Assembly: GCA_964215955.1 (NCBI GenBank)
Contig: CAXPDR010000017.1
Span: 62,001 to 126,000 of the forward strand
Reading direction: 5' to 3'
DNA: 64,000 bases
Source: GCA-2706205 sp964215955
GTDB lineage: Bacteria; Bdellovibrionota; Bacteriovoracia; Bacteriovoracales; Bacteriovoracaceae
Both the position numbers and the translations under genes were made by a program. How positions within the stretch are numbered: position 1 is the first letter of the stretch; each line of letters opens with the position of its first letter. The notes under the pieces were generated by a model, which was given only the letters and a program-made list of their open reading frames with translations, did no database searches and was not told where the DNA came from. Shown one piece after another: positions 44,130 through 52,309 of this stretch.

Positions 44130-45290
44130 ATGAAGTTCTTTTTATTATTTAATCTTTTACTTTTGACATCTCTTTTTGCAAAAGAAGGTGGATGGGTCGG
44201 TTCAGGTGGTGAACTGTTTAAAGATGCACATAATCCATGGTTTTTAAAGAATACAAAGGTTATTAGTTATTGTGTTCAACTAGATACGAAATCATTTTCT
44301 ACAGATTTAAAAACTGCAGAAAAAGAAATCAAAGGCGCATTTTCTTATTGGGCTAATGAATTTAAAAAAGCCGGTGTTCAAAATCAAAATGGAAGATTTG
44401 ATTTAGGTGGGCAGAGAATTATTAAAGAGAAATGTCACAAAAATTCTGACCTCATTTTTAAACTAGGTTATGGGACATTAAATAAAGCTGAGATTGCTCA
44501 TTTGGTTAAACCTGAAAAATATATTGGGGTAACCATTAGAAAGAATTATTCAGTGGAAACCTTAAAGGGAGATGGAATAATCTATATCTCATCCGATTTG
44601 GGTCCTCATAAATACGAAAATCCAGATGGAAATTTATATGAGAAGGCCTGGGGAAGACCAAAGCTATTAAGATTTGCTTTAATTCACGAACTTGGTCATG
44701 TCTTTGGTATTCCGCATTCTGGAAACTCTATTATGAGTCAGATTTTTTTAGACCAAATGTTAAATAAATATCTTGTTGATGCATTTATGGATTTACCAGT
44801 AGATTCATTTTTACAACCTGATGATAACTTTGAAAGCTGTACCATTGATAGAAAGATTAAGACTTTTGTTTTTCGGATGAAGTCTTATGAAGATTGTCTT
44901 AAAGTGAAAAAAATTAATGATGGAGAATTTGAGCTTTTTGCCCTAACGACCCAAGATAAAAAAGAAAGACGAATAGGCACTCTAACCAGTCTGTTCCCTG
45001 TTTTATGGGATATTAATAGCCGGCCTGCGAGTGTTTTACAAATTACGAATGCTCAAAAGGTTTTTACACCAGCGGAAACGGGATTTAGAAGTTTTATGTA
45101 TGGCCCTTTGATTCAAGACCAAGGGTACAAAGCAACATTAATGATTGATGGTACTCTTCCTAAAAGTGTTTATGTGAAAATTAGGTCTACTTCATTTGCT
45201 CTTTATGGTGAGCATAAAAAGAAAATTGAACCTTTAGTTATTACTCAGTCACCTCTTAGTTTATTACTTTTAAAAGATCCCATTCAATAG
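44130..45290 (+). CDS. Secreted metzincin-type zinc metalloprotease
   Basis: 386 residues with signal peptide MKFFLLFNLLLLTSLFA. The extended zinc motif HELGHVFGIPH (H186, E187, H190, H196) is complete, followed by a Met-turn candidate, M202 in NSIMSQ, only six residues after the third His. The catalytic domain spans about 40-215. The C-terminal 170 residues are beta-rich and could be a substrate-binding domain. No obvious pro-domain Cys switch, although C102 (KEKCHKN) lies before the active site. The six-residue distance to the Met is shorter than in classical metzincins, so it may be a new subfamily. Confidence 0.82.
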   Translation: MKFFLLFNLLLLTSLFAKEGGWVGSGGELFKDAHNPWFLKNTKVISYCVQLDTKSFSTDLKTAEKEIKGAFSYWANEFKKAGVQNQNGRFDLGGQRIIKEKCHKNSDLIFKLGYGTLNKAEIAHLVKPEKYIGVTIRKNYSVETLKGDGIIYISSDLGPHKYENPDGNLYEKAWGRPKLLRFALIHELGHVFGIPHSGNSIMSQIFLDQMLNKYLVDAFMDLPVDSFLQPDDNFESCTIDRKIKTFVFRMKSYEDCLKVKKINDGEFELFALTTQDKKERRIGTLTSLFPVLWDINSRPASVLQITNAQKVFTPAETGFRSFMYGPLIQDQGYKATLMIDGTLPKSVYVKIRSTSFALYGEHKKKIEPLVITQSPLSLLLLKDPIQ

Positions 45291-45299
45291 GAAGAAAAT

Positions 45300-45956
45300 A
45301 TGAATAAATACATTTTTGTTGTTATCTCTTGTTTAGTTCTAAGTTGTACTAATTCTGGTGGAGGTTCTGGGGATGGAAAAAAGAAAAAAGACCCCTGTGA
45401 ATCACCAAATGCCTGCATAGAAGAAGAGTCGAATACACCTCCAACACCCCGACTTGAAAACAATTATGGTAGGGAATACTTTGAACAATTTTTATTTAAA
45501 AAAGAGGATGTGAGTGATGATCCAGATTTCCCCGAATATATATATCGCTATCTAATGAGTGGTCTTCAAATTGACTTTGTTAATGCTGCTGGTGAGAAGA
45601 TGGGAGCAAAATTACAGATAGGCTTATTTGAAGATGGAACATTTCGAGCGGTCTATGATGAAATTAAATACCTAGATGATAACGGAGGTTTTTTTCCTGC
45701 CGGATGTAAAGAGATTACTGGTACCTGGGATGTACCTAATGATGAACTAGAACTTTTTCACGAGGGGAAAAATGTATTTGTAGGATCTAAGCATTTTGAA
45801 GAAAATGAGCATAGGGTTTTAACGACTCTCGTAAGTCCTATTTTATCTAATGAGGCGATTAAATTATCATTTAGTTTATCACTCGGATATACCAACGTAG
45901 GTTATCCTGAGGAGTACTTACTTAAATGCGCAAATTTTCCTTTTCCAATTCCATAA
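45300..45956 (+). CDS. Lipoprotein of the metzincin operon
   Basis: 218 residues; lipobox LVLSC (Cys16) followed by a Gly/Ser-rich then Lys-rich linker (SGGGSGDGKKKK) and a Cys-containing hinge (DPCESPNACIEE). The C-terminal domain, about 60-215, is a beta-sandwich-like fold (LQIDFVNAAGEKMGAKLQIG, ITGTWDVPNDELELF). No recognised family. Nine bases after the protease gene and directly abutting the regulator gene, so it belongs to the same operon. Confidence 0.65.
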   Translation: MNKYIFVVISCLVLSCTNSGGGSGDGKKKKDPCESPNACIEEESNTPPTPRLENNYGREYFEQFLFKKEDVSDDPDFPEYIYRYLMSGLQIDFVNAAGEKMGAKLQIGLFEDGTFRAVYDEIKYLDDNGGFFPAGCKEITGTWDVPNDELELFHEGKNVFVGSKHFEENEHRVLTTLVSPILSNEAIKLSFSLSLGYTNVGYPEEYLLKCANFPFPIP

Positions 45957-46775
45957 ATGATTTACGATTATACTGATTATAAATTAATTTTAAAAAATAG
46001 AATTAAAGAACTTCAAAATAAAAGAAGTTCTTTAACCATGAAAAATATCGCTAACCAACTTGGTATACAAGCTACCTATTTCTCAAAATTTTTTAATCAG
46101 GAACAGGTTCATTTAAGTGATGATCATCTATTTCTGCTCTTAGAAATTTTAGAATTTTCTCATGAAGAGATTGAGTATGTTTTTACCTTAAAATCTTTTT
46201 TGCAGGCACAAGTTCAGACAAGAAAAAACCATCTTTTTAAAGTTATAGAAAAACTAAGAAAAGAAAAAAGACTTAGCGTTGATGATGCTGAATCAAATAT
46301 TAATAAAATTGAAGACGAAATGAAATATCTTTTGAGTCCAATTTGTCTTCTTGTTCATCTCGCATTATATGTGGATGAATATCGAAAAATGCCTTTTAAA
46401 CTTTGCGATGCTCTAAATTTAACGACTCAACAATTTCAAGAAAACCTAAGAATTTTGGCCGCTAATGAAATTATATCCCTTGGTGAGAATTACGAAATTC
46501 TAGAGGTTAAATCAAGACGTATTCACTATGGGAAAGATCATCCCTTAATGCGAGTTCATCAAGCACTTTTAAAGACCAAAATAAACTCTGAACTTTTAAA
46601 AATTGAAGAAAAAGATAAGCAATCTATGCTAGTAACATTTACAGCTGATGAACATTCTTATGAAAAAATGAAAGAAGCTTTTCAAAGGTTTATGCGGGAA
46701 ATGGAAGAAATCGCTAAAGTCAGTAACCCAAGTGGGGTTTATCAATTAAACTTCGATTTGTTTAAGTGGTTTTAG
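45957..46775 (+). CDS. TIGR02147-family transcriptional regulator
   Basis: 272 residues. The N-terminus DYTDYKLILKNRIKELQNKR and the helix-turn-helix LTMKNIANQLGIQATYFSKFF are typical of TIGR02147 proteins, which are abundant in Bdellovibrionota and Fibrobacteres. The C-terminal DUF4423-like part (about 130-270) has the ending of a winged or effector domain (LVTFTADEHSYEKMKEAFQRFMREM). Its ATG follows the lipoprotein stop with no gap, so it is translated from the protease operon and may control it. Confidence 0.85.
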   Translation: MIYDYTDYKLILKNRIKELQNKRSSLTMKNIANQLGIQATYFSKFFNQEQVHLSDDHLFLLLEILEFSHEEIEYVFTLKSFLQAQVQTRKNHLFKVIEKLRKEKRLSVDDAESNINKIEDEMKYLLSPICLLVHLALYVDEYRKMPFKLCDALNLTTQQFQENLRILAANEIISLGENYEILEVKSRRIHYGKDHPLMRVHQALLKTKINSELLKIEEKDKQSMLVTFTADEHSYEKMKEAFQRFMREMEEIAKVSNPSGVYQLNFDLFKWF

Positions 46776-46870
46776 CTCCGTTGAAGGATTCTTTACTGTC
46801 TAGTTTTAAGGCACTTGTCTGTTTTTTTTACAAGTTAAATCTCTGATTTATTCTTTATTAGGGTTCGATC

Positions 46871-46886
46871 TGGCATCTTTATTGCT
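46871..46886 (+). promoter_or_regulatory. Sigma-54 (-24/-12) promoter
   Basis: TGGCAT-CTTTA-TTGCT with GG and GC ten bases apart, 26 bases before the ATG of the cytochrome gene. An inverted repeat ACTTGT/ACAAGT (46813-46835) upstream could bind an activator; it is not the palindrome seen at the other two sites. Confidence 0.78.
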
Positions 46887-46912
46887 TCTAATTAGTCCGA
46901 GAGGTGTCTTTT

Positions 46913-48856
46913 ATGAAAAACTGGTTAGGTATTTTTTTACTAAGCATGTTCATTTTACCGGTGGCGTTTGGATTTTCATGGGGAAATAAAGTCCCAAATT
47001 TCAATATTCAAAAAGATTTAGGTATTAACCCAACCTGTGGTGAAAAAAGTATATCAGTCTCTGACCTTGATGAAATCGCTCAAAGATCAAATAACCAGCA
47101 AGATTTTTTGGATTCAATTCCTAAAGACTCAATGCAATCATTTACATTTGTTACATCATCTCAGAGTCTTCATAGAGGAAGTGGTGAAGGTATGGTATCC
47201 GACTTATGGCCAAGAGTGTTAAGATTCTCAACTGATGGTAAAATAGTTATTTCTTATGTCTGTCATCCCAAAAATCATACTTATGGGAGTATTGAAACAA
47301 TTTTTTTTAATGATGAGAAAGGAGAATTTGAAACGGTCTCGTATGATTTTCGTGAAACTCAAACAAATGACCCAATTAAACCAGAAAAAATAAAATACAA
47401 TCAATCAAGTTGCAAAGGCTGCCATACATACCAAAACCAAATTAATGGAAAGCTATCACTCAAACCTAATATGTCTCAGTATAGAATTTGGGGAGATTGT
47501 AAAAAAGGACAGGGGGTTACTCTTTATGGAGCACAAGATGATTTTATGATGGATGGAGCATTTGATAATTATCGGCCAATTGGTTTGGATGGAGTAAATC
47601 CCAACAACTGTAATAGTGATGATGATCTTAAGTTTTATTCTAATAGAAAATCACGTTATGAACAATTTAAGGAATTACAAAAAAATAATCCTTGTTTTTC
47701 TTCTCTACCATGGGGAAGAGAAATTCCTAAGGTCCCGAATAAAAAATATAGAAAGTTGAGTCAGAGTGAAAAAATTGATTTACACTATTCCACATATCCT
47801 TATAGGAATCGCACTGATGAAGCAAATACAGGCTATGTTCTTGATGTTAGACCAAATTTAAGATTAACCAAAACCTTATCTTTATTAAATGCTAGGAGAG
47901 TCTTCCATCTTCTTAAAAATAGTAAAAACTATAATGCCATAAAATATGCATTAGGTCTTGAGGTAAGTGGATGTGAAATAGATAAAAACGTTTACCAATT
48001 TTTATCTGAAAAAATTGGTAAAATAAAACAGGGGAACAGAGGGCTTCCTGAAACAGAGGATTACGTAGATAAAATAAATGGTGATTTTATTAATTGGTGG
48101 CCAAAGGATTTATTTCCAATTACAGCTTCTTATGCTGAATATATAGGATTTAAACCTGGAGATTGGACCCTGCTTTTCAATGGTGAAAAAAATGATCAAT
48201 TTGAGGCTGCCGTCGATCTTAATGGTAACCAAGCCTATATACATGATGTAGTTGCTGGTTTGTTATATGATGATATTGTCATTAAGAATGGTATCAGTAA
48301 TAAATTACTTTATTGGGGAAGTACGGATAAGTATTTTCAAGGTGATTATCAATGTATTGATAAGATTAATCCAGAACTTTTTTATCCAAGGCTTTATAAA
48401 GAGGGAGTGAGATTTGGTGATCATAATACATGTAGACTTCTAGAAGATAAGTTAATACAAAACCTAGGTTCTTTTATTACTAAAAGTTATAGTGATAGTA
48501 AATCTTTTCATAAAATTGAAGTTGATAAAGAGGTAGATATATATTCTGTAGATAGAGGAAAGGACTTAGTTAACGATCTTACTAAAGGAAAATGTATTTC
48601 TTGTCATAGTCCTGATTTTAAAAATCCTAAGATGCATCTACCACAGAATCTAATGTTTATGCCTATGAAAGGTGGCGCTAATAATTCTTCGGCATTATCT
48701 TTGTTACGGACTAAAAATAAAACAGGGGCGTTTTATATGAAAGTGCATGAAAAATTAGAGAATAGGGAGATGCCTTTAGGGTCTGCAAATGATCTTACAG
48801 AGGAAGATAGAGTCGATATTTTAAATTATATTAAAAGTCTACTAAAACCACTTTAG
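46913..48856 (+). CDS. Secreted di-haem cytochrome c protein
   Basis: 647 residues from the ATG at 46913 (the frame opens at 46904). Signal peptide KNWLGIFLLSMFILPVAFGF. Two haem c motifs: CKGCH at 167-171 and CISCH at 561-565, the latter in a small C-terminal cytochrome domain with a likely Met ligand (LMFMPMKGG or REMPLGS) and the ending DRVDILNYIKSLL. The roughly 390-residue middle is unlike known domains and contains extra cysteines. Large proteins with a C-terminal cytochrome domain can be periplasmic oxidases or dehydrogenases; the substrate is unknown. Preceded by a sigma-54 promoter, followed by a terminator. Confidence 0.78.
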   Translation: MKNWLGIFLLSMFILPVAFGFSWGNKVPNFNIQKDLGINPTCGEKSISVSDLDEIAQRSNNQQDFLDSIPKDSMQSFTFVTSSQSLHRGSGEGMVSDLWPRVLRFSTDGKIVISYVCHPKNHTYGSIETIFFNDEKGEFETVSYDFRETQTNDPIKPEKIKYNQSSCKGCHTYQNQINGKLSLKPNMSQYRIWGDCKKGQGVTLYGAQDDFMMDGAFDNYRPIGLDGVNPNNCNSDDDLKFYSNRKSRYEQFKELQKNNPCFSSLPWGREIPKVPNKKYRKLSQSEKIDLHYSTYPYRNRTDEANTGYVLDVRPNLRLTKTLSLLNARRVFHLLKNSKNYNAIKYALGLEVSGCEIDKNVYQFLSEKIGKIKQGNRGLPETEDYVDKINGDFINWWPKDLFPITASYAEYIGFKPGDWTLLFNGEKNDQFEAAVDLNGNQAYIHDVVAGLLYDDIVIKNGISNKLLYWGSTDKYFQGDYQCIDKINPELFYPRLYKEGVRFGDHNTCRLLEDKLIQNLGSFITKSYSDSKSFHKIEVDKEVDIYSVDRGKDLVNDLTKGKCISCHSPDFKNPKMHLPQNLMFMPMKGGANNSSALSLLRTKNKTGAFYMKVHEKLENREMPLGSANDLTEEDRVDILNYIKSLLKPL

Positions 48857-48874
48857 GTGCTGAAATCTTTTTTT

Positions 48875-48906
48875 GGACCTCCATAAAGGAGGCCCTTATA
48901 ATTTTT
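48875..48906 (+). terminator. Terminator-like hairpin after the cytochrome gene
   Basis: GGACCTCC and GGAGGCCC pair with one A-C mismatch around loop ATAAA, followed by TTATAATTTTT. It lies between convergent genes. Confidence 0.65.
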
Positions 48907-49390
48907 ATTCACATACTTCTACAGTTACTATTCCACCAATATAATTATTTTTATCAAAATAAGCTTTTAAGGTCATATCTATATTTTTGCCATCAATCTT
49001 ATTTATTTTCATGAATCCGTTAGTAATAATGAGATTTGTTGAACCATCATATAAAGTCATTGTCTTTTTCATGCTAAATTCTTTTTTTCCCTTTTTAAGC
49101 TCTCCTCGGTAAAATGCAAAGGATTTAGAAGGATAGTCGAGACATGGATCGCTAAGATCTTCATCGTAGAAATAAACCATATTTTCACCATCATAAGACG
49201 ACTTCTTTACTACCGCGTAATTATATTTCCAATTGTCACCTTTGATTTTTCCCTGTAGCTCATTTTGTAGGTCGATTTTTGGTTTATCATCTTTTGCAAT
49301 ATCACTTTCACTTTCAACTTCAACCTCGCAGCTAACTAAAATAAATAAGATTCCTAAAATTGAAATAATTTTGTTTAATGTTGTGTTCAT
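48905..49390 (-). CDS. Small lipoprotein of unknown function
   Basis: 161 residues; lipobox ILVSC (about Cys21) followed by a very acidic spacer (EVEVESESDIAKDD). The C-terminal domain is beta-rich (GKIKGDNWKYNYAVVKKSSYDGENMVYFYD is its start by position about 48-77) and ends with VTVEVCE. No family recognised. A strong AGGAG lies before the ATG. Monocistronic and convergent with the cytochrome gene. Confidence 0.68.
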   Translation of the reverse strand: MNTTLNKIISILGILFILVSCEVEVESESDIAKDDKPKIDLQNELQGKIKGDNWKYNYAVVKKSSYDGENMVYFYDEDLSDPCLDYPSKSFAFYRGELKKGKKEFSMKKTMTLYDGSTNLIITNGFMKINKIDGKNIDMTLKAYFDKNNYIGGIVTVEVCE

Positions 49391-49564
49391 AATATTCTCC
49401 TTGAACTTAGTTGTTGTTTGTTAAATTTATGATCGTAGAAATTAATTTGGATGAGGATGAATTAAGATTATAAGAACAAGGAAAAAATTATACTTTGAAT
49501 ATAACTCCCTTTTTGGGTGACATCACAAAAAAATTCCAATATAAACGAGAACCTAGGAGTTTGT

Positions 49565-50134
49565 ATGAATATGTATTTAGGATTAATTCACAATCCAGTA
49601 TTAGGTCGTAAAGGGGAGATTATAACCACCTCTGTCACAAATCTTGATATCCACGATATCGCTAGGTCTGCTAGAACTTATGGTTTCTCTCAATACTTCA
49701 TCGTAACTCCGGTGAAGAAACAACATAAATTAGTTCAAACTATTCTTGACCATTGGAACACGGATGAGGAAAACTCCTATAACCCTGATAGGAGCTCTGC
49801 GTTATCATTTATCGAACTTTCAAACACTATAGATGAGGCCAAGGCCAAAATTAAAGAAATTGAAGGTGAGGAGCCTTTAGTTGTAGTCACAGGGGCTAAT
49901 TTTGAAGAATTTTCAGGAACTGAAAAGGACCTTGTTAGTAAGTTAGCTGAAGGTAATAGACCAATGTTTTTATTATTTGGTACTGGTTGGGGACTTCATA
50001 GTTCTGTCACAAACACAGCCGACTTCAAGCTAGACCCTATTTTTGGCGGAGCAAAAGATGGATATAATCATTTATCTGTTAGATCTGCTGTGGCCATTTA
50101 TTGTGATAGAATTCAAAGGGCACTTAAAGGATAG
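49565..50134 (+). CDS. SPOUT-type RNA methyltransferase (PF09936 type)
   Basis: 190 residues from the ATG at 49565, five bases after AGGAG; the open frame reaches back to 49517. Conserved phrases of the Methyltrn_RNA_4 family run through the whole length: LGLIHNPVLGRKGEIITTSVTNLD at the start, DIARSARTYGF, YNPDRSSALSF, and the SAM-binding knot FLLFGTGWGLHSS with the ending YNHLSVRSAVAIYCDRI. The RNA target is not established. In many bacteria it sits between trmD and rplS, as here in front of rplS, though its distance from trmD is large. Confidence 0.9.
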   Translation: MNMYLGLIHNPVLGRKGEIITTSVTNLDIHDIARSARTYGFSQYFIVTPVKKQHKLVQTILDHWNTDEENSYNPDRSSALSFIELSNTIDEAKAKIKEIEGEEPLVVVTGANFEEFSGTEKDLVSKLAEGNRPMFLLFGTGWGLHSSVTNTADFKLDPIFGGAKDGYNHLSVRSAVAIYCDRIQRALKG

Positions 50135-50151
50135 ATGCGTTGTGTCTTTTG

Positions 50152-50180
50152 TTGACATTAATGACCAATTTTGTTAAAAA
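50152..50180 (+). promoter_or_regulatory. rplS promoter-like element (twin of the rpsP one)
   Basis: Perfect TTGACA, 17-base spacer starting TTAATGA, then TAAAAA. Nearly the same layout and bases as 40536-40564 before rpsP. Confidence 0.5.
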
Positions 50181-50375
50181 ACCATGCTTACGGATTTAAT
50201 GCCTCCTTTTGGAGATCCTCTTAGGATCACTTGCGAACTTAGTGAGTTATTACAAGGAAGCCTCTGGATCTATAATTTAAGACTCAAATTAATTAAGAGT
50301 CATTAACCCTTCCCTCTGGCCCGTAGGATACACTTGAAGAAATGGTGAAAGGAAGGAATCATATCGGAGAAGAAT
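50181..50375 (+). promoter_or_regulatory. Structured rplS leader
   Basis: About 195 bases between promoter and ATG with several hairpins in a row: CTCC-TTTT-GGAG (50203-50214), GATCCT-CTT-AGGATC (50214-50228) and GACTC/GAGTC (50281-50301). GGATCT near 50266-50271 could pair instead with AGATCC in the first hairpins, an alternative fold. Fits an autoregulated ribosomal-protein leader. It is not the Firmicutes L19 leader as far as I can tell. Confidence 0.45.
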
Positions 50376-50744
50376 ATGAATTTAGTAGAAGTTGTAAACA
50401 AGAACTACTTAAGTAAAAATGTTGAAAAGTTCCCTAAGTTTAAAGCTGGGGATACAGTATCTGTATCTGTTAGAATTAAAGAAGGTAACAAGTCAAGACT
50501 TCAAAAATTTGAAGGAACTGTTATTGCAATGAAAGGTAACGTTAATACTATTGACGGTCACTTCAGAGTAAGAAAAATTTCAAGCGGGTATGGGGTAGAA
50601 AGAGTATTCCCATTTCATTCACCAAATGTTGAAGAAGTTAAACTTGTTAACAAAGGTAAAGTTAGAAGAGCGAAACACTTCTATCTTAGAGAAAGAACTG
50701 GTAAAGCTGCAAGAATTGCAACTGATTACGGTGCTAAAAAGTAA
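50376..50744 (+). CDS. rplS: 50S ribosomal protein L19
   Basis: 122 residues, full length. Core phrases FKAGDTVSVSVRIKEGNKSRLQKFEGTV are split here only by position (about 22-49), then FRVRKISSGYGVERVFPFHSP and GKVRRAKHFYLRERTGKAARI. L19 sits at the 30S-50S interface. Ribosome-binding site GGAGA five bases before the ATG. Followed by a perfect terminator, then rnhB. Confidence 0.97.
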   Translation: MNLVEVVNKNYLSKNVEKFPKFKAGDTVSVSVRIKEGNKSRLQKFEGTVIAMKGNVNTIDGHFRVRKISSGYGVERVFPFHSPNVEEVKLVNKGKVRRAKHFYLRERTGKAARIATDYGAKK

Positions 50745-50772
50745 TTTTCTAAAAATAACTAGAAATAAAAAG

Positions 50773-50799
50773 GCCCAGAGAAATCTGGGCTTTTTTTTT
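50773..50799 (+). terminator. Rho-independent terminator after rplS
   Basis: Perfect 7-bp stem GCCCAGA/TCTGGGC with GAAA tetraloop followed by nine T. The rnhB ribosome-binding site begins on the base after the T run. Confidence 0.95.
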
Positions 50800-50809
50800 G
50801 GGAGATGAA

Positions 50810-51466
50810 ATGGAGTTTGACTTTAAAGAACTCAAAAATTTTAAAAATATCATTGGGTGTGATGAAGTTGGTAGAGGACCAATTGCTGGACCAGTGAATG
50901 CTTGTGCTGTAAAAATATCAGATTCTAAACTTCTTCCTCTATTGTCAGAGTTAAAGGTTACAGACTCTAAAAAACTTACAGACAAGAAAAGAGAAAGAGT
51001 TCTCGAATTGTTAATGATAGATGTGGCAGATCTTGAACTGAACAAAGTTTATCAAAATAGCACATTAGGTATCGAGTTTTGGTTTTGCTTAACTGAACAC
51101 GACCATAGGGAAGTTGATAAAATGAATATTTTGCAAGCTTCTTTATCGGCCATGAAAAATGCTTCGGAGAAATTAATAGGAAACAACACAAAGATTTTGA
51201 TTGATGGTAATAAAACTTTTGAAAGCCCTGTTGAAACAGAAGCAGTAGTTAAAGGTGATAGTAAGTCTATTGCAATCGGTCTCGCTTCAATAATTGCAAA
51301 AGTTTATCGTGATCAAAAAATGAAGGACTTTGATAAATTATTTCCTGGGTATAACCTGGGAAAGCATGCAGGTTATCCAACTAAGGAACATAAACTTGCA
51401 GTTGAAAAACTTGGGCCATCGCCAATTCATAGAAAGACCTTTAAAGGGGTCAAAGAATTTCTCTAA
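50810..51466 (+). CDS. rnhB: Ribonuclease HII
   Basis: Cuts RNA in RNA-DNA hybrids and removes single ribonucleotides from DNA. 218 residues from the ATG at 50810 (GGGAG five bases before). Active site: D18 and E19 in IGCDEVGRGPIAGPV, then ILIDGNK with the third Asp, and SIIAKVYRDQKM with the fourth. C-terminal YPTKEHKLAVEKLGPSPIHRKTF is standard. The gene starts immediately after the rplS terminator; with no room for its own promoter, it depends on read-through or on a promoter inside rplS. Confidence 0.95.
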   Translation: MEFDFKELKNFKNIIGCDEVGRGPIAGPVNACAVKISDSKLLPLLSELKVTDSKKLTDKKRERVLELLMIDVADLELNKVYQNSTLGIEFWFCLTEHDHREVDKMNILQASLSAMKNASEKLIGNNTKILIDGNKTFESPVETEAVVKGDSKSIAIGLASIIAKVYRDQKMKDFDKLFPGYNLGKHAGYPTKEHKLAVEKLGPSPIHRKTFKGVKEFL

Positions 51467-51725
51467 AGGAAACTTTTGGGAACAAAGATATTCTAAGACT
51501 ATTCATTCTAAGGGAATTCCTTTACTGGTTTCCTCAAAACTACTAAGGTCCATCGATTGTGGTCAGGTGGATCTTGCGATCTATAGTAAAAACCATATAT
51601 GTATTTATGAAGTAAAATCAGGTGAGTCCAAATTAAACAAGACTCAGTACGTAAGACTTCTTAACTCTTTGAGATTTTTAACCAAGGTTTTAAATGCGAC
51701 AGGTCATTTTGAGGTTCTAAAATGA
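51366..51725 (+). CDS. YraN (UPF0102)-like endonuclease-fold protein, start uncertain
   Basis: 119 residues if begun at the ATG at 51366, which lies 100 bases inside rnhB in another frame. The part after the rnhB stop carries the divergent signature of YraN/UPF0102: GNFWEQRYSKTIHSKG for the usual GxxGExxAxxxLxxxG, then QVDLAIYSKNHICIYEVKS with D69 and the E-x-K pair E82/K84 of a PD-(D/E)XK nuclease fold. rnhB-yraN is a known gene order, which supports this. No start codon exists between the rnhB stop and the conserved part, so overlap, a rare start codon or frameshift coupling must be involved. Confidence 0.55.
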   Translation: MQVIQLRNINLQLKNLGHRQFIERPLKGSKNFSKGNFWEQRYSKTIHSKGIPLLVSSKLLRSIDCGQVDLAIYSKNHICIYEVKSGESKLNKTQYVRLLNSLRFLTKVLNATGHFEVLK

Positions 51726-51760
51726 TTGCCAAAGTTCGTAAGCCCATTTAATCTTAATAT

Positions 51761-52309
51761 ATGAGAAAGTTAATTTTAGTTGTATTTTTCCTATTTATTT
51801 CTATTACACCCTATAAAAAAGCCCAAGCTATGGACCCAAAAGGAAAGGCTTTCTTGATTATTTGTACTTATGGGACAGTCGGGGGAGCACTTTTAGGCTT
51901 TGCTTCAATGGCATTTGGAACAAATTCAAGAGCAATTGCCCAAGGAGCTTCATTAGGATTGTATGCAGGAATTGGGTTTGGAGCTTACGTGATTTCTTCT
52001 CATAACAACCAGGGTGACCAGATGATGGATCCAGCTTACCAAGATCAGGGTCTACCTCCTCCGGGCTATGGCCTTCCTGGAGATGGATATGGAGCACCAC
52101 CTCCACCAGCAGGGGGAGCTTTTGGTCAACCTATGGATGACGGAGGCTATGGAGCACCTGCACCAAGTGATAGTGGTGGATTTTTTGGAACCCCACAAAG
52201 AGCATTTGAAATAAATGATGAATTAATGTCGAACTATAAGCTTAAAAATAGAAAAGGCAGAGATTTATCCCTGCCTATATATGTACCATTGTATCATGCT
52301 GTGTTTTAG
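51761..52309 (+). CDS. Glycine-zipper membrane protein with Gly/Pro-rich tail
   Basis: 182 residues. Signal peptide MRKLILVVFFLFISITPYKKAQA, then two hydrophobic Gly-spaced helices at about 30-76 (GTVGGALLGFASMAFG and GASLGLYAGIGFGAYV) that look like a glycine-zipper hairpin in a membrane. Residues about 80-145 are a low-complexity Pro/Gly/Tyr region with repeated GYGAP-like units. A short basic end follows. No known function. Convergent with the STAS gene with overlapping stops. Confidence 0.65.
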   Translation: MRKLILVVFFLFISITPYKKAQAMDPKGKAFLIICTYGTVGGALLGFASMAFGTNSRAIAQGASLGLYAGIGFGAYVISSHNNQGDQMMDPAYQDQGLPPPGYGLPGDGYGAPPPPAGGAFGQPMDDGGYGAPAPSDSGGFFGTPQRAFEINDELMSNYKLKNRKGRDLSLPIYVPLYHAVF

